From Beroe forskalii (Eukaryota; Ctenophora; Nuda; Beroida; Beroidae), in NCBI GenBank assembly GCA_011033025.1, contig WFMF01000071.1, forward strand, positions 1 through 64,000: a stretch of DNA of 64,000 nt, written 5' to 3'. This document shows, piece after piece, positions 34,210 through 46,699 of this stretch. The notes beneath the pieces were generated by a model. It had not been told where the DNA came from. It was given only the letters and a program-made list of their open reading frames with translations, and ran no database searches. How positions within the stretch are numbered: position 1 is the first letter of the stretch; every line of letters begins with the position of its first letter. Position numbers and translations under genes: made by a program.

Positions 34210-37200
34210 GTGATATCAACTCCAACAGAGGCCAATACAAGGCAGCTGAGTGTTGGTGTTTATAAATGTAAGATCTTAGTAGATTCACTGGCTGTCCAAA
34301 AAAAAGAAATAATGATTCCCTGTGCGAGTGTGTGTAGGGTTATCAGTCGTTATTAACATCTTGGTTAATATCTCGTGACATTCAGTATATCAGCTGCAAT
34401 CATAGTCCTAGAGGAACAATTTGCCTTCCCACGTCTGGATATGAAGAATTTGCCCCTTTTTCAGTGTTCTAGAGCTACGCTCTGGTTCAGAGCATTATTT
34501 CTACATGACCCGTGCTCTCCTCGGCAATCTTCTGAGATGATCCTCTTACTGTGGAATCTTACTTAGCTAACTACTTAATATGCACTTCAATACCGTAATT
34601 TCGAGGTTAACACACGCGTAACTGACGAATTATCCAATGTGTTGATCTACAATGTGTGCACTGCGATGGAACTACTGGCTCTGAGAGTGACGTCATTATC
34701 ACGGTCTAAACGTGGTGCGGAGAAGACGTTTAACCGCCCGATTTTCACGCTCCGCCTTTAATCGGCAATGTGTTGTTGCAACAACACAAGTCCTTGTGCA
34801 CGCACCTGCCTGCATCTACTGTAAAGTTTCATGTGTATCTCCTCCCGGAACTTATCTCTCACGAGTAGTTGTGGTCGTGATGTTTCCGCTGTGTTGGTTA
34901 TTACAGACCGTGTCGCGAGCTCGAGAAATCATCCTGAAATTTCCCAGTCGTGTGCTCCGTGTACGTACGGAATGTAACTGTTATCAGTATCATGCACGCG
35001 CAAAGGGCGGTCATGTGGAAATTGTGGGGGCGTTCTCAGAACTAAGGACATCTACCCTTCAGAGTGCTGTGCGTTAGGCAGTCCTGTGTCGGCAGGCCAT
35101 TGCTAATGCAACGAATGTGATTATAGCCACTAGACTAAGATTCTCCTTAAAATTAATGTTTCTATCCCTTTCAAGGGATGTGGAGTTCACAATTCCATAA
35201 GCTTTCAGCCCGATGGTTATTACATGGTTGCTCTTCATTTGGTTGTGCGATGCAAGTGCTGCAGTGCACGGTATAGTGCAGCTTGGTCTCAAATAATATT
35301 GTGATTTCAGTAGTCGTCAGTAGTGACGATTATCTGATAAACAATACAAAACATAAGAACAGCTGATTTCACTGATGAAATCTCAAATCGGTGTTGTGAT
35401 TAAATGCATGGTAATTGGACTTTTGTGCTCCAAATAATCTAGTAAGATTTCTACCATCAAATCACTGATTACTTTGAAACGCCCCGTCGCATTGTTATTC
35501 CTCATTTAATTGCATTGGTTCGTCAGCTATACCCTACTATCGCCTTATTTAGTTTCTTTATTTAAATTTCCGGTTTAAAGACTCTTTATCTCTTTAAAAC
35601 TGGTGTAGCGTTCTGTGCCGCGCGCGCCGCGCACTTATCGGTCTCAACGCGCTTTGTTGAAGCAAGCTCCTTCAAAGTTTACATCAGCTGGTCTGGTTGT
35701 TCTTGTGAGACAATTCTCTCGACTTATATCCGAGAAAACACTGATCCGTTGCGAAGGCAAAGTGTTATATCCAAGGAGAGGAGATCGGGTTCCTACATTA
35801 TTACAGAATGCGAATTTTGGTGGCTGTGCAGCTGCTGCATCTCTTACCCATGTTCCCTTGGTCTATGCCCTCTTCCTTCAATAATATGCAAGTCTGAACT
35901 TATTGTATAGGATTCATTTTGCTTTCTTTCCCATGAGCTGGCTCAATTGTCGTCAATGTCTAGTAGTAGTGCGGATGGAGATATGATTAAAAATTGTCGA
36001 CAATTTTCGTTCATATTTTGATAGACAATAATTGTCAATGATTCCTAATTCAACGACATTTCCACTAAATATAAATCAAATCGGCAGATTTTGAGTCAGC
36101 AATCCGTATCTAATATCACGAAAGTTGTTGCCTGTAAATTGATTAGACTAGATCTTGTCGTATTAGACTAGATCCTGTCGTATACAGTACTTATTACTTT
36201 ATTATGATCATGCTCAGACTTTCCTTCCCGTATGTTGCATATTACATTTCTTAGATCATGTCCCTACGCTCAAAAGCTGCCCGCTGCAGTGCAACATTCG
36301 CTCAAGGTTTAACTACAGTGAGGACTATAACACAGCTTTCCTCATATTTTCCCACCTCTTATTGTTTTACAAAGAAGCATTGAGGAAGAGTTTGCTGAAA
36401 TAGTTATTTATGAGGTTCATGTTCTATATACTAGGTCATTTATTCTTACACGTGCTCATGGTGCGCGCGCGACAAAATGGATCTTTCGTCGTTTATCTGG
36501 CACACTTTTGAACCTGCTCCTTTAATCATGACTCACATTAGTTAGAAAGAGTGGCATTGTCCACAGTTCTTATGCCGGATAGTTGCTGGATCACTTTCGT
36601 ATAATCAGCGGCTAGAAAGTTTACCCAGAGCCATCGAAAATCATTTGCGAGACGCGAGTAATTCTGCATGAGAAAATCGTAGAGCTCAATATGAGCCAAA
36701 TGCGGAGCCTCATCAATTGATGGCATGTGTTTGAAATGCCGTTGGGATTCTGGTTCTGCTGTAGGGTTGAGAGTTTGGGAAGGAAATCATGCCGTCCCCA
36801 AAGATAGAGAACACGAGTTCATTTAATTAGTGGATGAGTACGTCATATTAGTAATTAGTGGATGAGTACGTCATATCTTATTGGAACGAGAAATGTTGTT
36901 TTGATTTTGATCCTATCAATTCTCTTATATCCTAATTAAGGCGCCTGAGAATCTTGCTGTGTTGTTGGGACTGGATCTCAAAAACAAACTAGATAAGAAT
37001 TTAAGGTTGCACTGCGCGCACTGCTTAAAGACGGTCAAGCGTGCTGCCAATACATTGTTTTCATGGAGAATTGCTGAATTGGTGGCATCGAATCGCTTAT
37101 TGTTATTGCTCCGCCTACAGATTGGCTCTCCTGTCCAACCAATAATCTCCATTAACAAGAGGGCAGGACTCTTTCCAGACCCGCCCAGTCTCGTACTAGC

Positions 37201-38330
37201 AGGTGTTTTCTCCGGAGTTTTAAGGTCTAATTGGTTGATGGTTCATTGCATTATGTAATTGTAAACAGTGGGAGTCATTCTGCGCGGCCGGCTATAAACT
37301 GCAATTAGCTTCTAAAACTACGGTAGAAAATTCGGGAGCTGCCGCTCACTTGCTCAATGGCCGTGGAAAGAAGGCAGTGTGACGTCACCAACTCAGTTAA
37401 CAAACCATGGTGATGCCATCACTCACTTCCGCAAATCATTGTCCGAGAGTTTCAAGCGTATCTGGCATATCTTATAGTAATTAAGATTACCCAAATCCTC
37501 AAATAATGGAGGAATCTACAGTGTCGCACTTTGACTCAGAAGGTGTGACCACCACCAGAGTCCGGTGGCCGTTGGGTCTGCGGCAGGACAATACGATGTC
37601 TCTGAGTACACCGCACCTCCCCGTGACGTCACACACCAATTACTGTATTAGTTGGGCGTGCCTCTCCAGTAGCTAGTTGCTACTACTGCCAGGCCACGCA
37701 TCATAATGACTGGCACATGTCTACCTCCTCAGATACAATGGTCACGTGACTTCGGTCTGTCACGTGACTTCAGTCTGTCACGTGACATCAGGGAGAGAGA
37801 GAGAGAGCAGCTCAGATGAGAAAAGATCGCGCTGGACTCCTCCCTCCTCCTCACTCTCCCATCTCTCTACTTGGGAGATTGTAATTACAGAGAGCCTCTG
37901 AAATGCGAATCTTTCAAAATGAGTGCACGCACTGGGTTGATTATTCACATGGGGAAATAGATACTTAAATATAAAGTAAGATTATGGTGAAGCCGATGGC
38001 GGTGGGTTAATATAATAACAATAATCATGATGTTTGGTCACCTGACATGTAGAGCACCAATCAGAGAAGAGATTGCAACTGCTCATCCAATGTACCGGGA
38101 CTTGACAGCAGATGCTGCTATAACGAGTATAAGACTTGATTGGGAAAATATTGATATCATACGTCTGGAGGCCCCTACCAAGCTGTCACAGCTGTATTAC
38201 ACACTTCTCTATTGCATTGCCCGTGTGCATGATGACCCTCTGAACACCCTGACAACTGATCCGTTAGAATTACAACCGAGCATCCCTGAAGCGTGAACGC
38301 TTGCCTACACATCCCTGAATTCTCATCCCT
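34210..38330. other. Non-coding sequence upstream of variant 1b
   Basis: The frames at 34712-35077, 36959-37258 and 38027-38296 are open but match nothing I know. The last ends only 38 bp before the 1b start and might be leader sequence. A CACGTGAC triplet sits at 37743-37784, and a GA run follows it. Confidence 0.35.
37741..37788. promoter_or_regulatory. Three palindromic E-boxes (CACGTG) at exact 18-bp spacing
   Basis: CACGTG occurs at 37743, 37761 and 37779 within an 18-bp unit CACGTGACTTCRGTCTGT. Each is a perfect bHLH-type binding palindrome. They lie about 550-600 bp upstream of the 1b coding exon, so they may belong to its promoter. That link is inferred from position only. Confidence 0.4.
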
Positions 38331-38333
38331 GAC

Positions 38334-38559
38334 ATGACTATAGCATCCCGTTTCTTGTCTGTGAACTCTGAGGATGTCCTGGTTGAAGAAAAGAAGAAGG
38401 AAGATAAGAAAGCCGCTGATGGTGCCCTGGATGCAGACCAAGCTAACAGCCCTTACCACAGTGGTAGACCTGGTCAGCTGAGTGTCAAAGTCAGGAAAGC
38501 TAACAGCCTGCCTCTGATATCAGGACCTGCTCATCGCTTTGTGGAAGTGGAGTATTCAG
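38334..38559 (+). CDS. C2A N-terminal half, variant 1b (calcium ligands lost)
   Basis: ATG at 38334 with an in-frame stop just upstream. About 46 residues of acidic/basic leader (SEDVLVEEKKKEDKKAADG) precede a C2 beginning GRPGQLSVKVRKANSLP, then LISGPAHRFVEVEYSG, ending in phase 1 at GTATTT. It joins the common exon at 46323 in frame. Where variant 1a has KDMLGESDP, this variant has a SGPAHR stretch with no Asp, so loop 1 should not bind calcium. The long charged leader is unique to this variant. An alternative acceptor (ACTATAG, 38344) would make it internal. Confidence 0.75.
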
Positions 38560-41280
38560 GTATTTCAATTATTTGCCAAGTTAAATGTAATTTTAATCTA
38601 ACGTAATAATGCACCCTAGTAGTCTTAAAACGAGGAAATGATATCTGTTACATCAACTGAGTTTTGTCCGGCAACTTTGGAAATAAACAAGCCTTGAAGG
38701 ATTCAGGGATTTATAATTTTTGGAGCATCGAAGAGGGATGAAAAATTAAAAGCTCTGCTCCCCATGAATACATTGGGTAGAAAAACAATGATATGTCAAG
38801 TGGTTACAAAATGTTAAATGCTACCCTAATTCCACACCCTAATTCCACACATGGTGGTTGTAGCTTAAAATTATAAAAACTTGCTACTATCTTGCCGCCG
38901 ACTATCGCTGTCAAGCAGTCCTACCTCATGTCGGCTCTTTGAGAACTCCTAGTCAATTCTGAATTAGCAAAGCAATACAAAGTAATAGCTTCAACATCAT
39001 TTGCCCAGGTTATTTCCCTTTGGAGATATTATTTTGCCATTATTTTGTATTCACGTCCTCGAGTGCTCGACATAATGGGCTCCATTTTGCCTTGCCTAGT
39101 GGCTAAATACTTGTACAAAATACACTCAATGGATTACGATAATTCCCGATATTCTTAACATTAAATTTCTATCATTTCATCAATTTAAGCTGTGCAGCAG
39201 TGCTGTAAAATCCTCTGTTGAAATCCCTGGGCTTATGTATAGTTCAGTAGTTCACGTCCACGGACCCACAAAGAATAAAGGGATAATGACCTTGTTATTA
39301 CGAGTCTCTAGGTAAGGGGCCAAGGGCCACCCAGTCAGCTTTGTCCTCGGGCAGAGTAGGCGCGATACTGGCCTAGACGGATCGCTCAATTTACCAATGT
39401 ATCTTAGTATTTTGCCACTATTATCTGGCCTAACACTCACTCAGCTCTTTGTTGCCATCTGGTTAGTCTAATGCTCTGATGAATGGGAGGATTAATGTGA
39501 GTAAAAGTGTATCTTCATTTTAGGATTTTCCACCGAGAGTCGTCATGGGTCATACAGAAAATTTATTAGCAAAGTAGCAAACAGGGACAAAGGTTCCAAT
39601 TCCAGAACCGTCGTTGACAAATAATCAATTTCCAGTATTATATTACTCAGCCGAATTGTTATAGAACCTCCTGGAGCGCACAGTAGGATATTTTCAAATT
39701 GCAGTCGCTGGCATCACTTGAAACTTCTTTAATTATAAAATTGTCCGACATTTGAAATTTGAACTGACTATTATTGAATATCTAAACAATTAGACTCAGC
39801 CGCACCTTTCACTGCACCACATTCAAGGAACACCCTATTTCAACAGCTAATTTACCAGTCATAACCTACTATTGATCCCTCAATATAACTCACTTTATCA
39901 CAACTTCTGTAATGCTTCACCTCGACCTCATGAACCCCTCCAAGTTTTTTCTTTAGACATTGCAGGTAACGAGGTCCTCTACCTATTGTTCTCAATACAG
40001 GCCTTAGGTAATGAGTTTCTCTACCAAGCGTACTCAGTACAGATGTCCTATCTTGTGATAAGGGGTTGCCACCTCATCGCTTTCATGGCTATATATGGCT
40101 GAATTGAAAATACTATTATCTACTGCAATATATTGCATACCCGCAAAGCAGTAGTTATTGGTACTAGATTTGTATTCGGGTGTGATTAGTGATAGTAGGT
40201 TCAGTCGTAATAATTGACTTCGACCTATAATCGACAAATTATCATCGATAATATAATATGGTCTCTATGATAATATACATAGTGGCCTCGGAAGCGTTTG
40301 CAAACTTGTAGCTTTAGTCGATAGTTATTCTTTTATTGTACAAATTGCTAAATTGTCCTGTAATTTCTTCTTCCAGGAAACCGTTAAATCTCGGGCTCTT
40401 CGCAGCCTACTCTAGTTTTTAGAGAACAATACTCTGTATGATAATGAAAACCGTACTTACTTCTAAGGAAAATAAGTTCTACTGTCTCTTTTTCGTTTAG
40501 CCCTCCTTGTTCATAAGGGCTGAAAAGGCACGTTCGCTAAAACTAAAAGAAGGTGGAGTCGTGCAACTCGTATTTATTATTTGTTTGGAAAGTTACCAGA
40601 GTAAGACTGGAAAGTTACAATTACGTTTGGAAGGAACGAGCGGTGGAATATTTTCAAAGTGCATCCAAGATTCCAAGATAGTATGGCATCTTGATTGATG
40701 AATGGCACTTCTGGACAAGAGCTCTTTTTTGATTTAAGTAACCATCCGATTGAATTGTTTTTGTCATTATAGATCGCAATGAAAAGTAACTAGATGAGAG
40801 CAAATTGTTTCATGGATAATAAGAACATTCCATCAACCATGCACGGAACCCTATCGTTAGATTCACAGCTGACAATTGTTCATTTGGTAATTGATTGGTG
40901 GTCGGAGGGAGGCTCCGTGATGTACTACGAAAATAGCTCTGCACATGTGGTTACATTGCTTTATTACAGTGCCATGTAGTTGAAGTCTACAGCTGCCCCC
41001 TTAAGATTGATTGCAGTTGCAGGATGCAGATGCTCTTTTGCGTATGTGGTGCAAAAGCATACTTTATCCCGATTAAAAGAGAAATTGTCCTTGCTCCACT
41101 TTCTGTGGTGAGGGTGAGCTATTATAGTGTTTTTTCATCGTCACTCCAATGTTTTCTGACCATTTAATTTTTTAAAATTTTAGTCCACAGTAATGACCTT
41201 CAAGAAATGTATTGTTGGGACTGTATCCAACTTTGCTGATGTTAAAATGTAGCTATTCAAGCAATCATAATGTTATGGCA
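38560..41280. other. Non-coding sequence between variants 1b and 1c
   Basis: AT-rich, with no supportable gene. The frame at 40507-40698 has vaguely C2-like hydrophobic alternation but lacks a donor in the right phase and any C2 motif, so I do not call it. Confidence 0.4.
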
Positions 41281-41284
41281 GCTC

Positions 41285-41508
41285 GAGTGACGCTTGTATG
41301 GTCAATTTATTGTGACGTTTTTTGTATCACCTTTAAGTGAGCATCTGAGCTTGTCGAGTGGTCTGTGACATCCAATTGAAGTACAATTGTGTATTGTGGC
41401 CACTGTACACAATTGTACTTCAATTTGATCACTCGACAAGCTCAGATGCTCACTTAAAGGTGATACAGATACAGTCAAAATAAATTGACCATACAAGTGT
41501 CACATGAC
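41285..41508. mobile_element. ~220-bp foldback MITE
   Basis: Nearly perfect inverted repeats of about 100 bp: GTGACGCTTGTATGGTCAAT at the left end and ATTGACCATACAAGTGTCAC at the right. Inside, CACCTTTAAGTGAGCATCTG pairs with CAGATGCTCACTTAAAGGTG, and the centre is AATTGAAGTACAATTGTGTA / TACACAATTGTACTTCAATT. No coding capacity. Confidence 0.85.
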
Positions 41509-42143
41509 GTGTGCTGCCCTGGATTACACCTGCTTTGCAAATGAGCATTATAGGGCATTACGATAAGTCCGACCATGTGCTGTATGATTATCATCTAATG
41601 CCCCTCTGATCATCAGACATTACTGCCACATGTGTTCTGACTCCGTGCAATTTCTTGAGAAAAGTGAGCTTCTGAGATATACTCTCATCAATAGTAAATG
41701 GGTCGATGCTTGCACTTGGGAGTGGAGACTCACATACCAGAACTGAATCGTATCTCCAACGGTTATTGGGGTTTTTCCGCTAAAAGATAGGTCGTCTCTT
41801 TTACATCCTAGTTCAGAACTTCTTCAGTAGTTCAGAACATCTTCAGGCTTCTTTCAGCTTCTATCCCATCCTTTTTCATATCAAATACCAACGGTCTTGA
41901 TCCTGTGACCTAGTAGTAATTTTCATCTACTCAAGTCTTCATACCGGTTACCAGCAGTCCTGACTCCTGAACATGTGATCAAGTACCGACCTACTCATGT
42001 CACCATTCCAGAGTTAATTGATTCTTCCAGCTGCCCTCTTCACTTCCTCCCAATGCCCCATATTGCACGCACATACAACTTGTTTGATTTGATTTCCGCT
42101 ACACACTTATAGATTGGTTTGCTTCTTTACTCCACATGAATAG

Positions 42144-42279
42144 GATCCTGAAAGACTACGCTCTGAGGACCCGCTACTTGGACGACTTTCTGTCAAGGTT
42201 CTAAATCTGAGATCAGACCCCACGTCTGGGTATTACTACTTCAAATGCAATGCAGTCTACGTGGACATCCTGTGTGAAA
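42144..42279 (+). CDS. C2A N-terminal half, variant 1c (probably internal exon)
   Basis: After an acceptor-like TTTACTCCACATGAATAG, the frame DPERLRSEDPLLGRLSVKVL continues NLRSDPTSGYYYF, then KCNAVYVDILCE. It ends in phase 1 at GTTAGT, so the junction residue with the exon at 46323 becomes Arg instead of Gly. An in-frame TAG lies immediately upstream and there is no ATG, so an unseen 5' exon ending in phase 0 must supply the start. The second loop-1 Asp (SDP in variant 1a) is replaced by Asn (CNA). It resembles 1b in its RLSVKV/QLSVKV strand. Confidence 0.6.
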
Positions 42280-43100
42280 GTTAGTTTTCAAATGAGGGTG
42301 TTCTGACTTATGATTTTAATCAATTGATCAAGCTAGTTTTCTTATCATTGAAATGCTGATTTTCAAGTTTCTTTATTCTTCTATTGAGATTCTTCTGATT
42401 AACTCTGATTTTTATCAGTCATTCGTATGATGATTACTAACCATACTGATCAATACCATGAATAATGATATCGTGGATTATTGAATGTGTTGAGTGCAAG
42501 ATTTCATGAAGGTGAAAAGAAGTTTGCTATCATGAGCTGTGAGAAGATCTGCCACCAATGAAAGGCAGCCGGACATGAGTCATGAGGTTTTACTGATCTC
42601 TTATCCCCACATGGGCTATTAGATTGTATTGACGAGATGATCTCTCATCTTCGCATGAACCATGAGATTGTATTGATCTCTGATCTCCAACTGTCTGCTA
42701 TTCATAGACAGTTTATATGTCAACTCCTCAGTGTCTGAGGATCTGACTCAGATCTGCTTGGAAGTCTTAGGCCTTCGTGAGAGGTAATTACATCTGAGAA
42801 TACTTCATGGAGGCAAATAATGCAGACAACAGAGCTGTACTGCGTACATTACCATGATTATTATTACCTTACAGCTACATATTGCATATAGTGCAGACAT
42901 AATACACTACTATAAGGTCATGATTCATGCACATCATACCTACCTTGTGACACATAAAACTTTACCGACGTTCATTGATTAAGCATATAAAATTACCCCA
43001 CAACACCTGTACACTTCACAGTGATATATCGAGCTAGAGCAGTAGCTAGGTGGGTTGCTGCCGAATCACCTGCTGCAAAAGGTGGGAGGGGCAACGCTAT
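42280..43100. other. Non-coding sequence after variant 1c
   Basis: No supportable frame or repeat beyond simple degenerate ATGAG/GATCTC repeats near 42540-42720. Confidence 0.4.
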
Positions 43101-43104
43101 TTTA

Positions 43105-43525
43105 GGCTATACATAGAGACATAGCCTTACAGATTTAGCCCTATTAACATAGCCCTAGAGATATAGCCCTAGAGACATAGCCCTATAGACTTAGCCCTCG
43201 AGACATAGCCCTAGAGATATAGCTCTTGAGATATAGCCATATAGACTTAGCCCCAGAGAAATAACCCTACAGACATTGCTCTATCGACTTATCCCTAGAG
43301 ACATAGCTCTCAGCTCTATAGACATAGCCTTCGAGACATAGCCCTAGAGACATAGCCCTAGAGACATAGCTCTACAGGCTTAGCCCTAAAGACTCAGTCC
43401 TAGAGACATCGTCATATAGACTTAGCCCTGGAGACATCACACATAGCCTTAGACTCTAGAGACATAACTCTAAAAGACATAACCATAGCCCTCGAGACAT
43501 AGCCTTAAAAATCATTAACCAAGAA
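43105..43525. repeat. 14-bp minisatellite (CCCTAGAGACATAG)
   Basis: About 28 degenerate units of GACATAGCCCTAGA with TTAG/CATAG alternation. Non-coding. Confidence 0.8.
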
Positions 43526-44697
43526 GCCATATCCCTTGAGACAGCCCAAGAAACCTAAGTCTAAAATAGCATTGCCCCTACACACACTGCAAGTTGGAGG
43601 AACCTCGTTCGTTGCTTCCAGTGTACCTCCCCTTGGGAGTATTTTCCCACACACACACACGCTATCACACCACAGGGACTAATTGGATAACTACCCCACA
43701 CGTGTAATTACCTTGAAAACCCGTCCTAATTACTGAGCAAGGTCCTACACGGTCCCGCCATCTACGTGGTGTCAGGGGTATTGTGTGCAGAGATTCACCG
43801 CTCTGGACGTTTTGCAAGTGTTTCTTTGTTGTTATTCTGTGACAGTACAGGGCAATTGTTATTCTATGTCAGACCTCCTGTTGTAAGTAGTCGTAATGAC
43901 TTTCGATTTGCATGATAGTAACGGCTTTATATTTGGACGAGCATGATTCCATCGGGCAATCCGGCAATGTAGTGTCTATTATCAATCCACCGCACTCCAA
44001 ATTTCTGCACTTTTTACCCCATTTATCCAAGGACAAGGAATATGATATTTGGTGTTCTAAATGATTTGACAACCAATCAGTCAGAAAGTTGACGATGTTA
44101 TCTTCGTGGCGACTCTTTGACGAGACATTTCATTTGACGCCTGTCTGAGAGCTTGCAGTTTTCAGAAAATTTCCGATTATCGATGTTTGAATTTAAAGAA
44201 TAAAGCCTCGAAGCCTATAATCGAGGAATCTTTCCATTTTAGCATAGGATCAAGGTAGGTAAGTAGGGTGTAAACTGTAACATAATATTAGCGCCGCATA
44301 CACTATTGCTTTAGTTTCCGCAGAGCCAATGTTTCTACTAGTACATTACCCGAAGTAGAGCGGAATAGACGCGTTTATATGCACCGTTTTTGTATCATTA
44401 CTATGTGGCAGTAATGATAACACGGGCAGCTTCATTCGTAATATTAGGCTCTCAGTAGCTGCTGTAGTAGTTGTAATAATGATCAGAGATACGAAGTGCT
44501 AAGTGGAAACATGTCCATCGTACCTGCGGTGAATACCATACCATTGTTAGGGGTATTCCCGCCCATTTCCCCTCTTCTTCTGGCGTGGTATCTCTCTCGT
44601 GCATACCGGCACCAGCTCTGCCTTCCTCGTCATCAGTTACTTGATATACTCGGCTCCACACCCTACTCACTGTCGGATTCTTGGGCTTCCCGGACTA

Positions 44698-44940
44698 TAT
44701 GCCGACACTGGACTTAATGCCGACACTTGACTTGATGCCGACACTTGACTAGATGCCGACACTGGACTTGATGCCGACACTGAACTTGATACCGACAATA
44801 GGCTTTATGCCGACACTGGAATTGATGGTTGATGCTGGAATTGATGCCGACACTGGACAATTGATGCCGAAACTGGACTTGATGCCGACACTGAACAATT
44901 GATGCCGAAACTGGACTTGATGCCGATACTGGACTTGAAA
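44698..44940. repeat. 18-bp minisatellite (GATGCCGACACTGGACTT)
   Basis: About 13 units with substitutions and a few insertions. Because 18 is a multiple of 3, it leaves an open frame on the minus strand (44749-44949) that is a repeat artefact. Confidence 0.85.
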
Positions 44941-45910
44941 TGTTTCCAAAATGCCTACAGACGATTTGCCGATGGTGGTGACACTAAAAACTTACCCTCA
45001 ATTTAATATTCCAACGAATATATAAAGCCGAAGAGAAGAGATATTAATGAATATGGGGACCTGCTACAATAAAATTATTTGTACTACATTCTTTAGAAAG
45101 CCAACAATTCAAAGATTGCCCCTTTCAATCCCCTTCAGCGACAATTTAAATGATTGAATCTACGTTGCTGCATTGCTTCAATGGTGTTTTGTCTTCTCGA
45201 GAATACCCTTGCCATCTTGGTACTACCAATTTTATTGCGTCATTTATTTAATATTTACTAGAAATTGTAAGATTGTTGGCTGTTCACCGTCTAGATTGAG
45301 TGTAGCAAATTCATTTCAGAGCTTTATACCCCCTATTAGTTACAGATTGCCTACCGTACTGGATCATCAACCTTTATAAACATGAGTTCGATAACAAACA
45401 TTGCTGATTGATGAATAGTGTAATTTCAGGGGCAGCACCTGTTTTAAATTCACCTACTAGCTTACTAGGCTAATTACCTGATTAGGGGCAGTGGTGGATT
45501 CTAATGTTAATTTGTTAATATCCGTGGGCGTTTAGACCGAGATACCGGAAGGCGGAAACTATCGCCAGGTCACGTGTTTGCATCGCTTCAGGATCTTTAT
45601 GGATCATGACTACTTGTGCAATTGTTTCCACGATGTTTCCTACTTTCAAATATTTATTTCCCTTCGTAGACCTGCAATATTTCTCTTTCAAGTGATTTCA
45701 TAATTTGTTATTTATGTTTTCTTATCGGTAACTATGGAAATGAAAGTTTAAAAACAATAACAATTCCTTTGCTCCCTGCAATGAATAGAGGCACTGCATG
45801 CCGGGGTTTTGAAGAGTGTCTTAGTCCTCCCTGCTGCAGCGTAAAACCCACCCACAGCCCACTCAGACGCCTCCCACCTTCAGAGACCCACCTACCCTTT
45901 GTAACACAGA

Positions 45911-46034
45911 TACACCTGGCATGAAATTATGAGTGGAGAGGGAACAGTTCATATCCTTGTCAGAAACGCCCAGAACCTCCAAAATGTGGAGCGTTTTGGT
46001 TACAGTGACCCCCATGTAATACTTGAAATAGAAG
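45911..46034 (+). CDS. C2A N-terminal half, variant 1d
   Basis: From ATG at 45929: MSGEGTVHILVRNAQNLQ, then NVERFGYSDPHV and ILEIEG, ending in phase 1 at GTTGGT. It is the variant closest to the common exon 46323, with an intron of only 288 bp. Loop 1 keeps the second Asp (SDP), but the first is Glu (VER), so calcium binding is probably weakened. An acceptor-like CTTTGTAACACAG at 45910 would also allow an internal reading through YTWHEIM. A four-codon upstream frame (ATG 45921) overlaps the start. Confidence 0.82.
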
Positions 46035-46322
46035 GTTGGTATGCCCACTCCATCCCCTCGGGTTGCGAAGATTTAAAGGGGTTTCGTTGAATCAGGAAAT
46101 GTTCAGAAGGTTATGAAAGATTTCGTCAGATTACATTATCTTGATAATCTTAATACTCAAAATTACGTTGGACCGTTCTGGTCTTCAGGACTGCATTTTT
46201 TTAGTGTCTTGGTCTCTACTGGAGGAAGGCCAGAGAATTTTGTTTCCATTTTCCAATTCTTTTAAAAGTTTTTATTCTCTGAATTCGTTTGGAACACTCT
46301 GCAAACCTAGCTTTCTTTTCAG

Positions 46323-46378
46323 GGATCAAAAGAACAACCAGAGTCATACACAGTGAATTGAATCCAGAGTGGAACGAG
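46323..46378 (+). CDS. Common exon: C2A beta4 region
   Basis: After TTCTTTTCAG the exon completes a Gly (or Arg) codon, then reads IKRTTRVIHSELNPEWNE and ends in phase 0 at GTTCGT. KRTxxVI and LNPxWNE are hallmarks of ferlin C2A domains (compare dysferlin KKRTKVI and NPVWNE). Every alternative half-exon upstream ends in phase 1 and fits here. It is the fixed second half of the domain. Confidence 0.88.
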
Positions 46379-46610
46379 GTTCGTCATCAAATATCAACTT
46401 AACATTTGGGGGCTGACCGTTACCATTAAGTTGTTCTTAATTTGACTTTCTAATGTCTGATTGTCATCGAGACACAAATTGTAATTACCCAATAACCAAA
46501 TCCACAGTTGAAGTAGATTTCGTTGTGCTGCCATGGGGCCTTTTCATATCCTTTTCTTATGTCCTAGGCTGCTTATAACTTCCTATTTTGTCTGATAAAC
46601 TACTTTTCAG

Positions 46611-46699
46611 ACATTTACCTGGAAACGATACACGCCACTTACAGAAGAGAGCATCCTACTTATCAAAGTGTACGATTATGAGAAGATACTCAAAAACAA
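46611..46699 (+). CDS. Common exon: C2A loop 3 region
   Basis: After CTACTTTTCAG: TFTWKRYTPLTEESILLIKV, then YDYEKILKN, ending in phase 2 at GTATGT. The DYE triplet matches the ferlin C2A loop-3 pattern (DHE in dysferlin). It joins the exon at 57715 across an 11 kb intron. Confidence 0.87.

Noticed and set aside
34712-35077. 121-codon plus-strand frame
   Set aside because: Arg/Val/Cys-rich translation with no motif, splice context or repeat support.
40507-40698. Possible further C2 half-exon
   Set aside because: Hydrophobic alternation only; no loop motif, and no phase-1 donor at the expected end.
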